64,000 nt of DNA from Candidatus Chloroploca mongolica (GTDB taxonomy: Bacteria; Chloroflexota; Chloroflexia; Chloroflexales; Chloroflexaceae). Below, one piece after another: positions 31,698 through 43,500 of this stretch. The notes below the pieces were generated by a model. The model was not told the origin of the DNA and searched no databases. It saw only the letters and a list, made by a program, of their open reading frames with translations. The stretch lies in the NCBI RefSeq assembly GCF_004762035.2, contig NZ_SIJK02000003.1:124001-188000 (forward strand). The letters are read 5' to 3'. The number at the start of each line of letters is the position of its first letter. Positions within the stretch are counted from its first letter, which is position 1. The position numbers were made by a program, and so were the translations under genes.

Positions 31698-34481
31698 TTA
31701 CCGTTGGGCAAATGGTAGATAGACCTGATGGCTTTCGCCGAGCACGGCAAAGAGCGAGAGGTGGCTGATTGTTGCGGTGAGTCGGGTGCCATCTTCGCTG
31801 ACGCTGCTGGTGATACCGTCCTGGGTCCAGGTACTGCTCGCCTCGTCCCAGCGCCATAAGCCGCAGGTTGCCGGAATCAGCGACCCCACTTCCAGCGGTT
31901 CAAGCGTGAGCGTAAACGCTTGCCCAGGGGCCGGTTGCGTCGGTGCGCCACTGCTCGTCGCGACCGCAGTGAGCGTGAAGGCATAGCCGCTGCCGCGCAG
32001 CCCTCCGGTGGCGGGAAGGTTTGTTGTCGGCTGGGGCGTGTGGGTGAAGGTCACCGTCTCGGTAAAGGTGCCCGACGGGAAGAGGTAGTCTATGCCGTCA
32101 TCAGGGATCGTCAGGGTCGCTTCACGCTCTGGCTCAATCGTTGCCTCGGCGCTTTCCTGGAGGATGTAGCCCCCGAACGACAGCCGTGGCAAGTCTTCAA
32201 GCTCAGGAAACAGCCCACCGATAAGCAGACGGTTATCAGTGGTCAGCGCAATGTCATAGATGCCCGTTCCAAAGCCAAAGAAGCTGGTGACACCTACGCC
32301 AAAGGCCGGGTTGCGTTGACCGTTGGGTTGTAACTGGAAGATGTGATTGTAGATCTGCGTGGCTGCTACGATCTGAAGGGTGCCACCAACCATGATTGAG
32401 CCATCACTGAGGGTGTGCAAGGCTCGCACCTCACCCCCGTTGTTGCCAAACGGGTTGGCAAAGGTGGGATCGAGTGCCCCATCCGCGCCTAGTCGCACGA
32501 GGCTGCGCAGGCTCTCCTCGCCTGATTGCACAAACGCATTGCTGCCAACCAGCACCTGCGCTCCCTGGAGGGCCACGGCATAGGCTTCTGGGGGCGAAAA
32601 ACTTGGATTGAGCGTTTCAAATGTGGGTGACACAAAGGTTGTGTCCAGCGTGCCATTGGCGTTGAGCCTGACAATGGTACTCCGTGCTTCGCTCGCGAAA
32701 CTGCTGAATTTGCCTGCGACGATCAGTTGACCATTGGGTAACTCGAGCAGTGCATTGATGCGCCCTGGCATGCCATCGGGCTCAGTTCCACTGCCTGGTG
32801 CGCTGTCAGTTGCGAACGAGTCATCAAGCGTTCCATCTGCGAGCAGGCGGAAGAGCCCGCCCCAACCCCCAACGAGGATCCGTCCATTTGTATCAAGCAA
32901 AAGCGTCGGAAACGGTAGGCCATATCTGGGGAAGGGTAACAGCGCACCTCGTTGATCCACCAGAACTAGCGTCTGACCAACTAAATCCTGATCAGTATAA
33001 TTATCGGTAAAATTACCGCCAAGCAGATAGCTCCCGTCAGGCAGCGCGATTGCCGAGGAGACCTGGTTGCTGCTCCGCCGGAAAGGCGGCACAAAAGCTG
33101 CATCGAAGTCACCCTCGCGGCTCAACCGGGCGGCGGCGATCTGCGGCATCCCATTGACCAGGCTGAAGGCCCCGACAACGAGCACCTCGCCATTCGCCAG
33201 GGGTACGATCTGTTGCACATGCCCAGGATTGGCAACGATCACCTCGAAATTGCCAATCATCTCGAGGCTAGGTGTCAGCATCGCCAGGCTGTGCCGGTAG
33301 ATCACCGGGAAGCCTTCAAACTTGACGAGGTTGCGGAAGTTGCCACCTGCGATGATCAGTCCATCCGATCGTGCGGCCAGCGTCTTCACTTCCGTTGGTT
33401 GCCCATCGAAGGTGACGATATTGGCGAGGCTTCCTTCGTTATTGACCAGCGCCATCCGCGCATCATGATAGATCGGTCTGCCCCCAAAGATGATGCTTGA
33501 GAACCAACCCCCCAGCACGAGTGAGTTGTCGGCAAGGGCGAGAATGCTCTTGACTTCGTAGAACATCCCCGGATTCAGGTCGTCCAGCGTTCCGTCGGGC
33601 TGCACCCGCGCCAGCGCAAAGCGTGTGACGTCATTGACCGCATTGAAGGCCCCACCAAAGACGATTTTGCCATCGGGCTGCACGGCGATCGCATAGACAG
33701 TATCGTTCGCATTGACGGCAAAGGTTGCGTCCCGCGTTCCATCGCTCTCCAGGCGGGCCAGGTAATAGGCGGCAGTCCCGTTGAAGTTCCTGAACATCCC
33801 GCCAAGGAGGAGCTTGCCATCAGTTTGCTGAGCCAGTGCGTACACTGCGCCATCAGCCCCTTCGCCGATTCCAAAACTCGGATCGAGACTGCCATCAGCA
33901 TTGAGACGGGCAAGATTCTGGCGATCTTCTCCTGCGACCTGCGTGAATTCCCCTCCAACCACAAGCTTACCGTCTGGTTGCTCCAGGAGGGTGTAGAGCG
34001 AGCCGTTGACATCGGCAATGAAGGTCTCATCAAGCCGTCCATCGGCATCAAGTCGCGCCACGTGATGCCGAAACTGGTCATCGCTCCCCATCATGCTGAA
34101 GCTTCCGCCGACAACGAGTTTGCCGTCAGCCAGCAGGGTGAGCGTGCGAAACATTGGGCTGCCCAGGATCAACGGGGCCGTCAGACGAAACGACTGATCG
34201 AGCGTCCCGTCAGGGTTCAGCCGGGCGATGCCGTCGCGTAATTCGCCATTCACCGTCTGAAAAGAGCCGGCAAGAATGATCTTGTGATCTGGTTGGACAA
34301 CGACCGCCTCCACCGTTCCCTCGACCTCGAAACGGGGGGCGAAGGTGGGATCAAGCAGTGGTAGTTGGCTCATCTGGGCTAGACTCGCCGGATGTTCCTG
34401 GCTTTGAACGGCCTGGAGACTGGCTGTGCTTTGCAGCAGTATGGCACTTGCTATGAAAAAGATTAGCATCAAACGCTTCAC
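31698..34481 (-). CDS. Secreted delta-60 repeat (DUF5122) beta-propeller protein
   Basis: The 927-aa protein has a signal peptide (MKRLMLIFFIASAILLQ...) and about a dozen delta-60 repeats. Their hallmark is a phrase like DGKLVVGGSF, a variable loop and then ARLNADGSLDPSF. The last 180 residues differ: a beta-rich segment with TNLPATGGLRGSGYAF and then a domain with LWRWDEASSTWTQDG. It ends HQVYLPFAQR. Function is probably surface attachment or matrix, inferred from architecture only. It lies 86 bases after the first RHS gene, in the same direction, separated by a hairpin. Confidence 0.85.
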   Translation of the reverse strand: MKRLMLIFFIASAILLQSTASLQAVQSQEHPASLAQMSQLPLLDPTFAPRFEVEGTVEAVVVQPDHKIILAGSFQTVNGELRDGIARLNPDGTLDQSFRLTAPLILGSPMFRTLTLLADGKLVVGGSFSMMGSDDQFRHHVARLDADGRLDETFIADVNGSLYTLLEQPDGKLVVGGEFTQVAGEDRQNLARLNADGSLDPSFGIGEGADGAVYALAQQTDGKLLLGGMFRNFNGTAAYYLARLESDGTRDATFAVNANDTVYAIAVQPDGKIVFGGAFNAVNDVTRFALARVQPDGTLDDLNPGMFYEVKSILALADNSLVLGGWFSSIIFGGRPIYHDARMALVNNEGSLANIVTFDGQPTEVKTLAARSDGLIIAGGNFRNLVKFEGFPVIYRHSLAMLTPSLEMIGNFEVIVANPGHVQQIVPLANGEVLVVGAFSLVNGMPQIAAARLSREGDFDAAFVPPFRRSSNQVSSAIALPDGSYLLGGNFTDNYTDQDLVGQTLVLVDQRGALLPFPRYGLPFPTLLLDTNGRILVGGWGGLFRLLADGTLDDSFATDSAPGSGTEPDGMPGRINALLELPNGQLIVAGKFSSFASEARSTIVRLNANGTLDTTFVSPTFETLNPSFSPPEAYAVALQGAQVLVGSNAFVQSGEESLRSLVRLGADGALDPTFANPFGNNGGEVRALHTLSDGSIMVGGTLQIVAATQIYNHIFQLQPNGQRNPAFGVGVTSFFGFGTGIYDIALTTDNRLLIGGLFPELEDLPRLSFGGYILQESAEATIEPEREATLTIPDDGIDYLFPSGTFTETVTFTHTPQPTTNLPATGGLRGSGYAFTLTAVATSSGAPTQPAPGQAFTLTLEPLEVGSLIPATCGLWRWDEASSTWTQDGITSSVSEDGTRLTATISHLSLFAVLGESHQVYLPFAQR

Positions 34482-34506
34482 AATTGTCCTCCAAATGCTT
34501 GCTGGA

Positions 34507-34547
34507 TGTGACCAACGAGGCCAGCATTGCTGGCCTCGTTGGTCACA
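34507..34547. terminator. 20-bp hairpin between the RHS1 and delta-60 genes
   Basis: The arms 34507-34526 and 34528-34547 are perfect complements around one base. The apex is GGCCAGCATTGCTGGCC. There is no T-run. Confidence 0.75.
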
Positions 34548-34567
34548 CCAATCCAGTTTCTTTCCTT

Positions 34568-37500
34568 TTACCGCACAGTCAGCGGCAAATAGACCATGTA
34601 GCGACTCTGCACTGCGACGGTGGTGGTCGCTTCGGCCTGGGCGGGCTTGCTTTCACGGTGGCCGACGTGGTCGGTTGCGACCACGTAGAAGCTGTAGGTC
34701 TGGCCGTTCTGTCCGTCAAAGGCCGCTGCCGTAGCGGTCGTGTTCGTCAGCCAGGTTGTCCAGGCCCCTCCGCTCTCTTGCACATAGACCTCGTACGAGG
34801 CGACGCCCGAGCCGTTCGCGTCGTCGGCCCCCTGCCAGGTGACGGTGAACGGGGTGGTCGGGGTGACGGCAGGCAGTGCGGTGACGCTGCTGGTGGGGGC
34901 CAAGCGGTCGAAGGTGACCAGGGCTTCCTTGGTCGGGTCGGTGCCCTGGCTCTTATCCATCGGGTCAACCTGGTTGGTGTCAATCTCCAGGCTGAAGTCG
35001 AACTGGATCGTCGCGATATTGCGGATCGCCGTGCCGCTGGGCAAGCCCGGTTGCGGACGAATGGTGTAGGCGACAAAGCCGCGCCCGCGTCCGGTCGCCG
35101 GGTCGGTCTCGGGGGGCAGGAAGCCCTTGTCGACCGTCGGCGGCAGGTTGGTCACGGGATCAATCGAGGTGAAGTTGACGTTCAGTTGGCCGTCTTCGAG
35201 CCAGGCTTCGACATGCACCTCAAGCGTAAAGTCGTACTCGTCGTCGGTATAGGTGTAGTCAACGACGGTCTGGAACTCCTGGCGTCCGGGCGGCACCTGA
35301 AGCATGACCTCGCCAAAGCCGATCTCGGTCAGTTCCAGGGTGCTCCAGTCGAGGTCGGTCGAAAGCGGGTCACGAATCGTGACAACCTGGGCCGGGGCGG
35401 TGGCGTCAGGATAGTTCTCGAAGTCGATGCGGTAGGTCACGAGCGTATCGGCGCGGACGAAATTGCCCGTTCCAAAGCCCGCGACACTGATCTTCTCGTT
35501 GGGGTCTTGCGAACCCGCCGAGCCGCCGGCCCCACTGGTGCCACTGCCCGCCGGTGGGTTGGGTGGCGGAATCGGGTCGCGGCTGAACGAGCAGGGGAAG
35601 AAGGTCTCGCCCCAGGTCTTCTTCTTATTCAATGCATCGCGTGAGATATCAAGCGCGTCCTTGTGCGGGATGGTTCCTCCCGCCACAAATTCGATCGCTG
35701 TCTCGGCATTCTTGGTTCCACTGCGGAGATTGCTGCGCCAGTCGAGCCGTGAGCGCTCGTCGAGCGGATCGTCAATCAGGTTCGCCTCGCGTTTCTTGCG
35801 GAGTTCGTCCTGGCCGGCATAGTAGACATCGGCAACGCCACACGCGGTGCGGTACGAGGTATAGGCCCCGATCGCCCATTTGCCGATGACGATCACCGCA
35901 AAGGGAATTTCCCCATCCGGGTCAACAAAGCTCATCGGGTTGTTCATCGCGTAGCGGTAGCCATTGAGGTCGCCCGAGCCAAAGCCAAGGGGATCCATCG
36001 CATTGAACCGGCCTCGCTGCGCATCATACTGCCGTGCGCGGACATGATGCAGCCCGGTTGAGTCAGCCATTACGCCAAAAGCCCCCATAAACTCGAACGG
36101 GTTCGGGATCGTCACATTGCGCAGCGCCGTCTCGCCAAAGGGTCGGTAGGCGTAGGTGTTCTGCACCACCCCGGCGACCCCGGTTACCTCGCTGACATTG
36201 CCCATCGGGTCGAAGCTGTAGTAGCTTGCTCCGTCAGTTGCCGACCAGCGCTGAACCAGACTACTCCCGTAGGCGTAGCGCGCCACTAGGCTCCCGTCAT
36301 TGGCATAGGTGCCAACCGTATTCCCCAGGCCCAGCGGGTCAACGACAGAGTGCGTCACGGCCCCGTTTTCATCAACCGCCACCCGGTTGCCCAGCGCATC
36401 GTAGGTGTAGGCCCAGGTGTCGCCGCCACGGGTGACACCGGTTAGCCGATTCTCGTCGTTGTAGGTGTAGACCGTGACGCCGCCAGGGCCTTCGTCGCGG
36501 ATCAGGTTGCCATCCAGGTCGTAGGTGTAGGTGTGATCGCCAACCGTGGTGGACTGGTTCAGGTTGTTGGTCGCGTACGCTTCTTCCACGCCATTAATGG
36601 TGGTGCGTACTCGGTTGCCGACCGCGTCGTATTCGTAGCGCAGATCCTGATCCGCAATCGCTGCCTCACTCGAGGTGAGCGTTGCCCGGAGCAGTTGGCC
36701 TACATCATCATAGGTGTAGCGCCACACCCCGTAGTGGCTCTCCATTTCGATCCGTCGCCCACGGCGGTCGTAGGTGTAGACGAAGCGTGCGAGCTCGGTC
36801 TCGTCTGGGTTGCGGTTGATCTGACTCAGCAGGCGCCCGGCCGGATCGTACCCATAGGTGGTCACGATCCCGTTGCCCAGTTCCTGGCGGGCCAGGCGCC
36901 CCAGTTCGTCGTAGCTGTAGGTCACCAGATCACCGTCGCCGTCGGCAACGCGGCTCAGGCGTCCGGCTTCATCGTAGTGATACGTGACCTGATAGCTCAG
37001 TTGATCGGTGCTGGTGCTGCGCCGCCCCACTGTATCATAGGTGAAACTCAGCCAGCGATCCTGCGGGAAGTCAATCCGGGTCAGGTAGTCGTGCTGATCA
37101 TAGGTGAACGTCGTGGTGCCAGTGGCATCCACGGCGGTGGCAAGATTGCCGCGGGCATCGTAGGTGTACGTCACCGTGCTTGCATCGGCATACGTCTTGC
37201 TCGTGATTCGTCCGGCTGCATCATAGGTTGAGGCAAGCGCGTTGCCGCGCCGGTTGGTGCGGGCGGTCGGATTGCCCTGGGCATCGTAGCTCCAGGTTTC
37301 GGTGCTGCCATCGGGATGGGCGATGGTGCTCAGGTTGCCTTTTGCATCATAGCTGTAGTTTGTCCGATTGCCAGCGGCATCGGTCACGGCTGCCAGGCGA
37401 TTGGCCGTCCGCTCATACGCAAAGCGGGTGGTACGCCGCATGGCATCGGTGGTCTCCGTGAGATTGCCGCGCAGGTCATAGGCAAACGTGCTACTTAAAC

Positions 37501-40500
37501 CATCCGGGTCGGTGGTGGCAGTCAGGTTGCCGACATCGTTGAAGGTCATCACCACCGCCTGACCGAGGGCATTTTCGATTTTGACGATGCGGCTCCACGT
37601 ATCAAAGAAGAAGCGGTTGGTATTGCCGAGCGCATCCGTCATATTGACGCGCCCGCTGCTATAGGTGAAGCTGATCTGCTCCGCGCCCTCGTCACGCGAG
37701 GTCGTCGCCAGGCGGCCCAGGGGATCGTAGGTGAAGTTCTGCGTGACGCCATCGGGTTGGCCGATGCTCGTCAGGGCGTGCTGTGCTGCCCCCTCGGTCG
37801 CGTAGGTATAGGTCGTCGTTCGTCCATCATCGGTCGTCACGGAAGCCAGGTATGCACCGTTGTAGGTGTAGGTTGTTTGTCGTCCATGCTGATCCGTGAT
37901 CGTGGCGAGATAGCCCGCCGGGGTGTAGCTGAAGGCGAGGAAGTCGCCCGACGAGTGTTCCAGGCGGGTCATCTGGTCGCCGGTATAGGTGATGGTGATG
38001 CGGTTCCCGTTCGGTTCTTCGAGATATTGCAGCTTGCCATCGCGGTAGAACTGGATCAAGCCACTCGCTTCGGTCAAGCGGTAGCCGCCATCAGCCGTTC
38101 GTAGTGTCGCCTGATCGCCTGGTTGCGCCAGGTAGCGCCCACTGTAGCGGCTGTCGGGCTGGAAGATGCGTGGTGTCCCGGTCAGATCCGTGATGCTCAC
38201 CGTGCCATCTTCGCTGACGGTCATCCCCTGGTGCCAGTTGTGCGTCCAGCCTCGCCCGAGATCGCCCAATTCAAAGCGCCGCGACAGGGGCTGCAAGTAA
38301 CTGCGCTCAAAGGCAATCGTCAATCCCGGCCCTTCAACAACCGCGTCCATCCCACTCGCCAGGACGCGCATCGGGTTCAGGCCGTCCGCCTGACGGAAAC
38401 TGAAGGCTTGCAAGGTGGTGATGTCGTCGACCCGTTGCCCCAGCCGCGCCAGATACTGCGCGTTCTGACTCAACATCCTGACGTAGTCGCCCCAGGTGTC
38501 GCCGGCCAGCGTGGTGTAGTTCGCCCACAGCACGTCCCAGGCATCGGGTTGCACATAGTCAGGCCGCATGCCGTCCTTCAGGGCGGCCCAATCCACCGGG
38601 GTGGTATCGTTCGCGTCCAGCACCTTCACTTCCCAGTCGAACGGAGGATAGCGGAAGTCCCAGGGCTTTTGCCAGCCCGCGTAGTAGATCGGGACGCGCC
38701 GGGTTTCGCCCGGTTGCAAGACCCCCGGGGTTTCGCCCGCGGCCAGGAATTGCACGTCGTTGGCGAAGCCCTGGGGCATCGCCGAGGTCCAGAAGCCGTC
38801 GCTGAGCCGGTGCTGCTCGAGCGTGATGATGGCCCCCGGTTGCCCGTTTTGGGTCGCGGTGACCAGCAGCAGTGGTGCAGGCATCGGGGCGTCGCCGCTA
38901 TTCGTGTATTCGACAAAGACCGTGGCTAATTGATGGTAGCCAAAGCGGGCCGGTAGGATGAGGTCGAGGTCGAGTTTGGCGGTGCCACCTTCGATCAGGG
39001 TGACGGCCGTCGGCAGCGTGGCCGTCTGCGCGTGGTGCGTCACTCGGACGCCATAGACGCCCGCTGGAACTGACCCGGCAGAGAAGGTTGCCCGGGCCGC
39101 TGTGTAGCTGTCGACGTCAACGTCTTGCGCCTCATAGACCGTGCCGGTCGACCCGACGAGCGCGATCTCCAGCGGGCTCAGGAAGCCCGCCCCGGTGAGG
39201 GCGAGTTCGAGGTCGGCCTGGGTGCCTTGGCGCACCGGGGAACTGCCGGTTAGGGCGAGCGCGGTGAGGTCATACTGGATCGTGTAGCTTCCTGCGCTGG
39301 TCGCGTTGCCCGCGATGAGCAGGTACCACTGGCCTGCGGTCGCGGCAGGCACAACGAGTCGTTCGCCGCCGCTGATGCGCTCATCATACGTGCCCCGCGT
39401 CGGCAACGCTCCAAAGCGCAGCGAGACTTCCAGGGTTGCGGGCACGCGGCTCGCATCAAGCATGAGATGCTGCCCGTCACCGGTGGCGTTCAGGCGATAG
39501 AAGTGCTCGACCCGTCCGGTCGTATAGCTACTGACCTGATCCACCCCGGCTTGCAGCACGGGAACCTGGGCGGTAATCAGGGTAGCCTGTTCATTGTTGA
39601 GCCGCCGCAGTTCCAGCACCTGCCAGGTGTCATTGACGACAACGATCAGATTGTAGCTGCCCTCCTCCAGGGTGGGCAGCGTCACCAGGATCGTCTGCTC
39701 GTAACTCGCCCCAGGGGCGAGGGTGCGATTGCTGGCGACGGCACCGAGCAGTTGATCGGTGCGGTCAAGCTGGGCATCAGTCGAGAGATAGACCGCGTCT
39801 TGCCAGGTGGGGCCAGCGGCACCCTGACCGGTATTCTGCACGCGGTAGCTCAGGCTGGCTGGCTGGCCGACGGCGAGGGTGATTGGCACCGTCACCTGGG
39901 TGAGCACCAGGTCGGGCAGGTTGCCCGTATCTGGTACCACCGTAAAGGTCTGCTGATCCGGATACGGGTCGTCCCCCCCGTCGCTGGTCGCGGTATAGGT
40001 GACGGTGATTACCCCCGGATTGGGGAAGGCGATCAACCCCGGGGTGCGGGTCGCAAAGCTGCGGCCATCGCCAAAGGTCCAGCGATAGGTGGCCTGCGCA
40101 TCATCCACGGTGGAGCCGCTAAAGCGCAGCCAGTCTCCGGCGACGAGGGTGCCGTCGCGCCGTGGGGCGAGGATCTGCCCACTGCTCGGCGTCGTGCGCC
40201 ACGGCGTAAAGAGGACGCCATCGCTCACGGTATCGCCCAGGCCCTCGGGATTGCTCGCGTGACGCGGACCAGTGGCATCGCCCCACCAGGTACTGCGCGC
40301 ATCCACGTTAGCCGAACTGACATTGCGCACGCCGAAATTGGTATTGCCCTCGATCAGATGGTGGCTGACCACCAGCGCCTCGGCCTGGTTCTGCACCAGG
40401 ATGCCCGTATCATTGTTGGTCAATTGATTGCGCACGAGCGTATGCGTCCCGGTGCTGCCATTCAAGCGCAGGCCATCGCCGCCCATAGCGCGGATGGAGC

Positions 40501-43500
40501 TATGCTGGAGCGTGAGGTCACCGGTGCCGGTTTTGAGCAAGCCGACATTATCGTTCCAGCCAGCATAGGCGATGTGGGCATAGCTGAAACTGGCCGTACC
40601 CGCATTGCGCACATTGATCCAGCGCCACCAGTTGGGGCCGGGGCCGTTTGCGCCACCATTGTTATTGGCATCCCCACCGACCGTATCATCACGCCATTCG
40701 GTGAAATAGATGGGATCCTCGGCGGTGCCCTCGGCGCGCAAGATTCCGTCAACCCAGAAACCACGTAATTGCTGAAACTTCACTACGGTGCCCGGCAGGA
40801 TGTCCAACTCCCCCGTTGCTCCAACCGTAATATCACTGCTGACAAAGAAGGAGTAGGCCGGATTGAGGTTCCAGGTAACGGGTTGGGTGATCGTGCCGCT
40901 GTCCAGGTAGACGTTGATATTGTTGTCAGCGAAGGTGGACGTATTGTCATCGAAGGAGGCATTGATGCCCACCTGCACGCCATAGTTGCTATTGGTAAAA
41001 CTATTGTTGGCTGACGTGAAGCTGCTGTAGCCTGCCGCAATCCGCAATCCATCGCCGCCAATGTTGCGGATGGTGCTGTGTTGCAGATCCAGCGCCCCGC
41101 TCCCTGTCTTGAGAATGCCTACGTTGTCGTTCCAGCCAGCATAAGCAATCGTGCTGTAGGCAAAGGTCGCCGACCCGGCATTTTGCACATTGATCCAACG
41201 CCACGAGCTTGTTGACTCCGTCGTGCCGGTGAAGGTGATGGGACTGGTTGGTGTGCCTACGGCGTACAAGGTCCCATTGACCCAGAGCCCGCGTAATTGG
41301 GCGACCTCAACGCGTACCCCCGCTTCGACGGTGAGGGTGGTGGTGGCGTTGATGGTGAGGTCGCCAATGAGGCGGAAGGGGTTGCCGGCTGGGCTAAGTA
41401 ACAGATCGGTGAGGCGCGTGCCTCCATTGATGCCGACGGCTGCGGTGCCGTTGCCCGTAAAGGTATTACCGGTATAGCCAAAGCTGTCATTGACATCTTG
41501 CAGAATGCCATAGGAGGTATTGTTGCTGAAGCTGTTGCTCTGACCACTGACCTGTCCGGCATTGATGAGGCGGAGGCCCGACGCAGTGTTGCTAACGAGC
41601 GAGGTATTGTTCAAGGTAACCCCACCGGTGTTCCCGGCAACCCGCAGGCCATCACCACCCGTATGACGGATGGTCGTGTGCTGGATGCCCAGATCACCTG
41701 TGCCACCCTTGAGCAGTCCCACCGAGTCATTCCACCCCGCATAGGCGATGTGGGCGTGGCTGAAACTGGCCGTGCCAGTGGTACGTACATTGATCCAGCG
41801 CCACCAGTTGGCAGCAGGAATGGTCGCGTCGCCGTCATTATTGGCATCACCGCCAACGGTATCATCACGCCAGTCGGTGAAATAGATGGGATCCTCGGCG
41901 GTGCCCTCGGCGCGCAAGCTCCCGTCAACCCAGAGACCACGTAATTGCTGAAACTTCACCACGGTGCCCGGCAGGATGTCCAACTCTCCCGTTGCGTCAA
42001 CCACAATATCACTGCTGACAAAGAAGGAATAGGCCGGATTGAGGTTCCAGGTAACGGGTTGGGTGATCGTGCCGCCGTCCAGGTAGACGTTGATATTGTT
42101 GTCAGCGAAGGTGGACGTCGTGTCATCGAAGGAGGCATTGATGCCCAACCGCACGCCATAGTTGCTATTGGCAAAGCTATTGTTGGCCGAGGTGAAACTG
42201 CTGTAGCCTGCCGCGATCCGTAGGCCATCGCCGTTGTTATTGCGGATGGTGCTGTGTTGCAGATCCAGCGCCCCGCTCCCTGCCTTGAGAATGCCAGCCG
42301 AGTCATTCCAGCCAGCATAGGCAATCGTGCTATAGGCAAAGGTCGCTGACCCGGCATTTTGCACCGCGATGAACCGCCACCAGTTCGCCGTCTCTGTCGT
42401 GCCGGTGAAGGTGATGGGACTGGTTGGCGTCCCCACGGCGTGCAAGGTGCCATTGACCCAGAGCCCGCGTAATTGGGCGACCTCAACGTGAACTCCCGCC
42501 TCGACCGTGAGGGTGGTGGTGGCAGTGATGGTGGTGTCGCCAATAATGCGGAAGGGGTTGCCGTCCGGGCTGAGCAGCATATCGGTGAGGCGCGTGCCCC
42601 CATTGATGCCGACGGCTGCGGTACCGTTGCCGGTAAAGGTATTGCCCGTATAGCCAAAGCTGTCATTGACATCTTGCAGAATGCCATAGGAGGTATTGTT
42701 GCTGAAGCTGTTGCTCTGACCACTGACCTGTCCGGCATTGATGAGGCGGAGGCCCGACGCAGTGTTGCTAACGAGCGAGGTATTGTTCAAGGTAACCCCA
42801 CCGGTGTTCCCGGCAACCCGCAGGCCATCACCACCCGTATGACGGATGGTCGTGTGCTGGATGCCCAGATCACCTGTGCCACCCTTGAGCAGTCCCACCG
42901 AGTCATTCCACCCCGCATAGGCGATGTGGGCGTGGCTGAAACTGGCCGTGCCAGTGGTACGTACATTGATCCAGCGCCACCAGTTGGCAGCAGGAATGGT
43001 CGCGTCGCCGTCATTATTGGCATCACCGCCAACGGTATCATCACGCCAGTCGGTGAAATAGATGGGATCCTCGGCGGTGCCCTCGGCGCGCAAGCTCCCG
43101 TCAACCCAGAGACCACGTAATTGCTGAAACTTCACCACGGTGCCCGGCAGGATGTCCAACTCTCCCGTTGCGTCAACCACAATATCACTGCTGACAAAGA
43201 AGGAATAGGCCGGATTGAGGTTCCAGGTGACCGGTTGGGTGATCGTGCCGCTGTCCAGGTAGACGTTGATGGTGTTGTCAGCGAAAGTGGACGTATTGTC
43301 ATCGAAGGAGGCATTGATGCCCACCCGCACGCCATAGTTGCTATTGGTAAAACTATTGTTGGCCGACGTGAAGTTGCTGTAGCTTGCCGCAATCCGCAAT
43401 CCGTCGCCACCAATGTTGCGGATCGTACTGTGTTGCACGTTTAGTGCCCCACTACCGCTCTTGAGAATGCCCGCGTTTTCGTTCCAGCCGGCATAGGCAA

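Noticed and set aside
39467..40768. Long plus-strand open frames inside the RHS genes (also 44216-45508, 46100-46891 and 48779-50401)
   Set aside because: They run antisense to clearly coded RHS domains, lack family motifs and ribosome sites, and repeat wherever the RHS DNA repeats. They are shadows of biased codon use.
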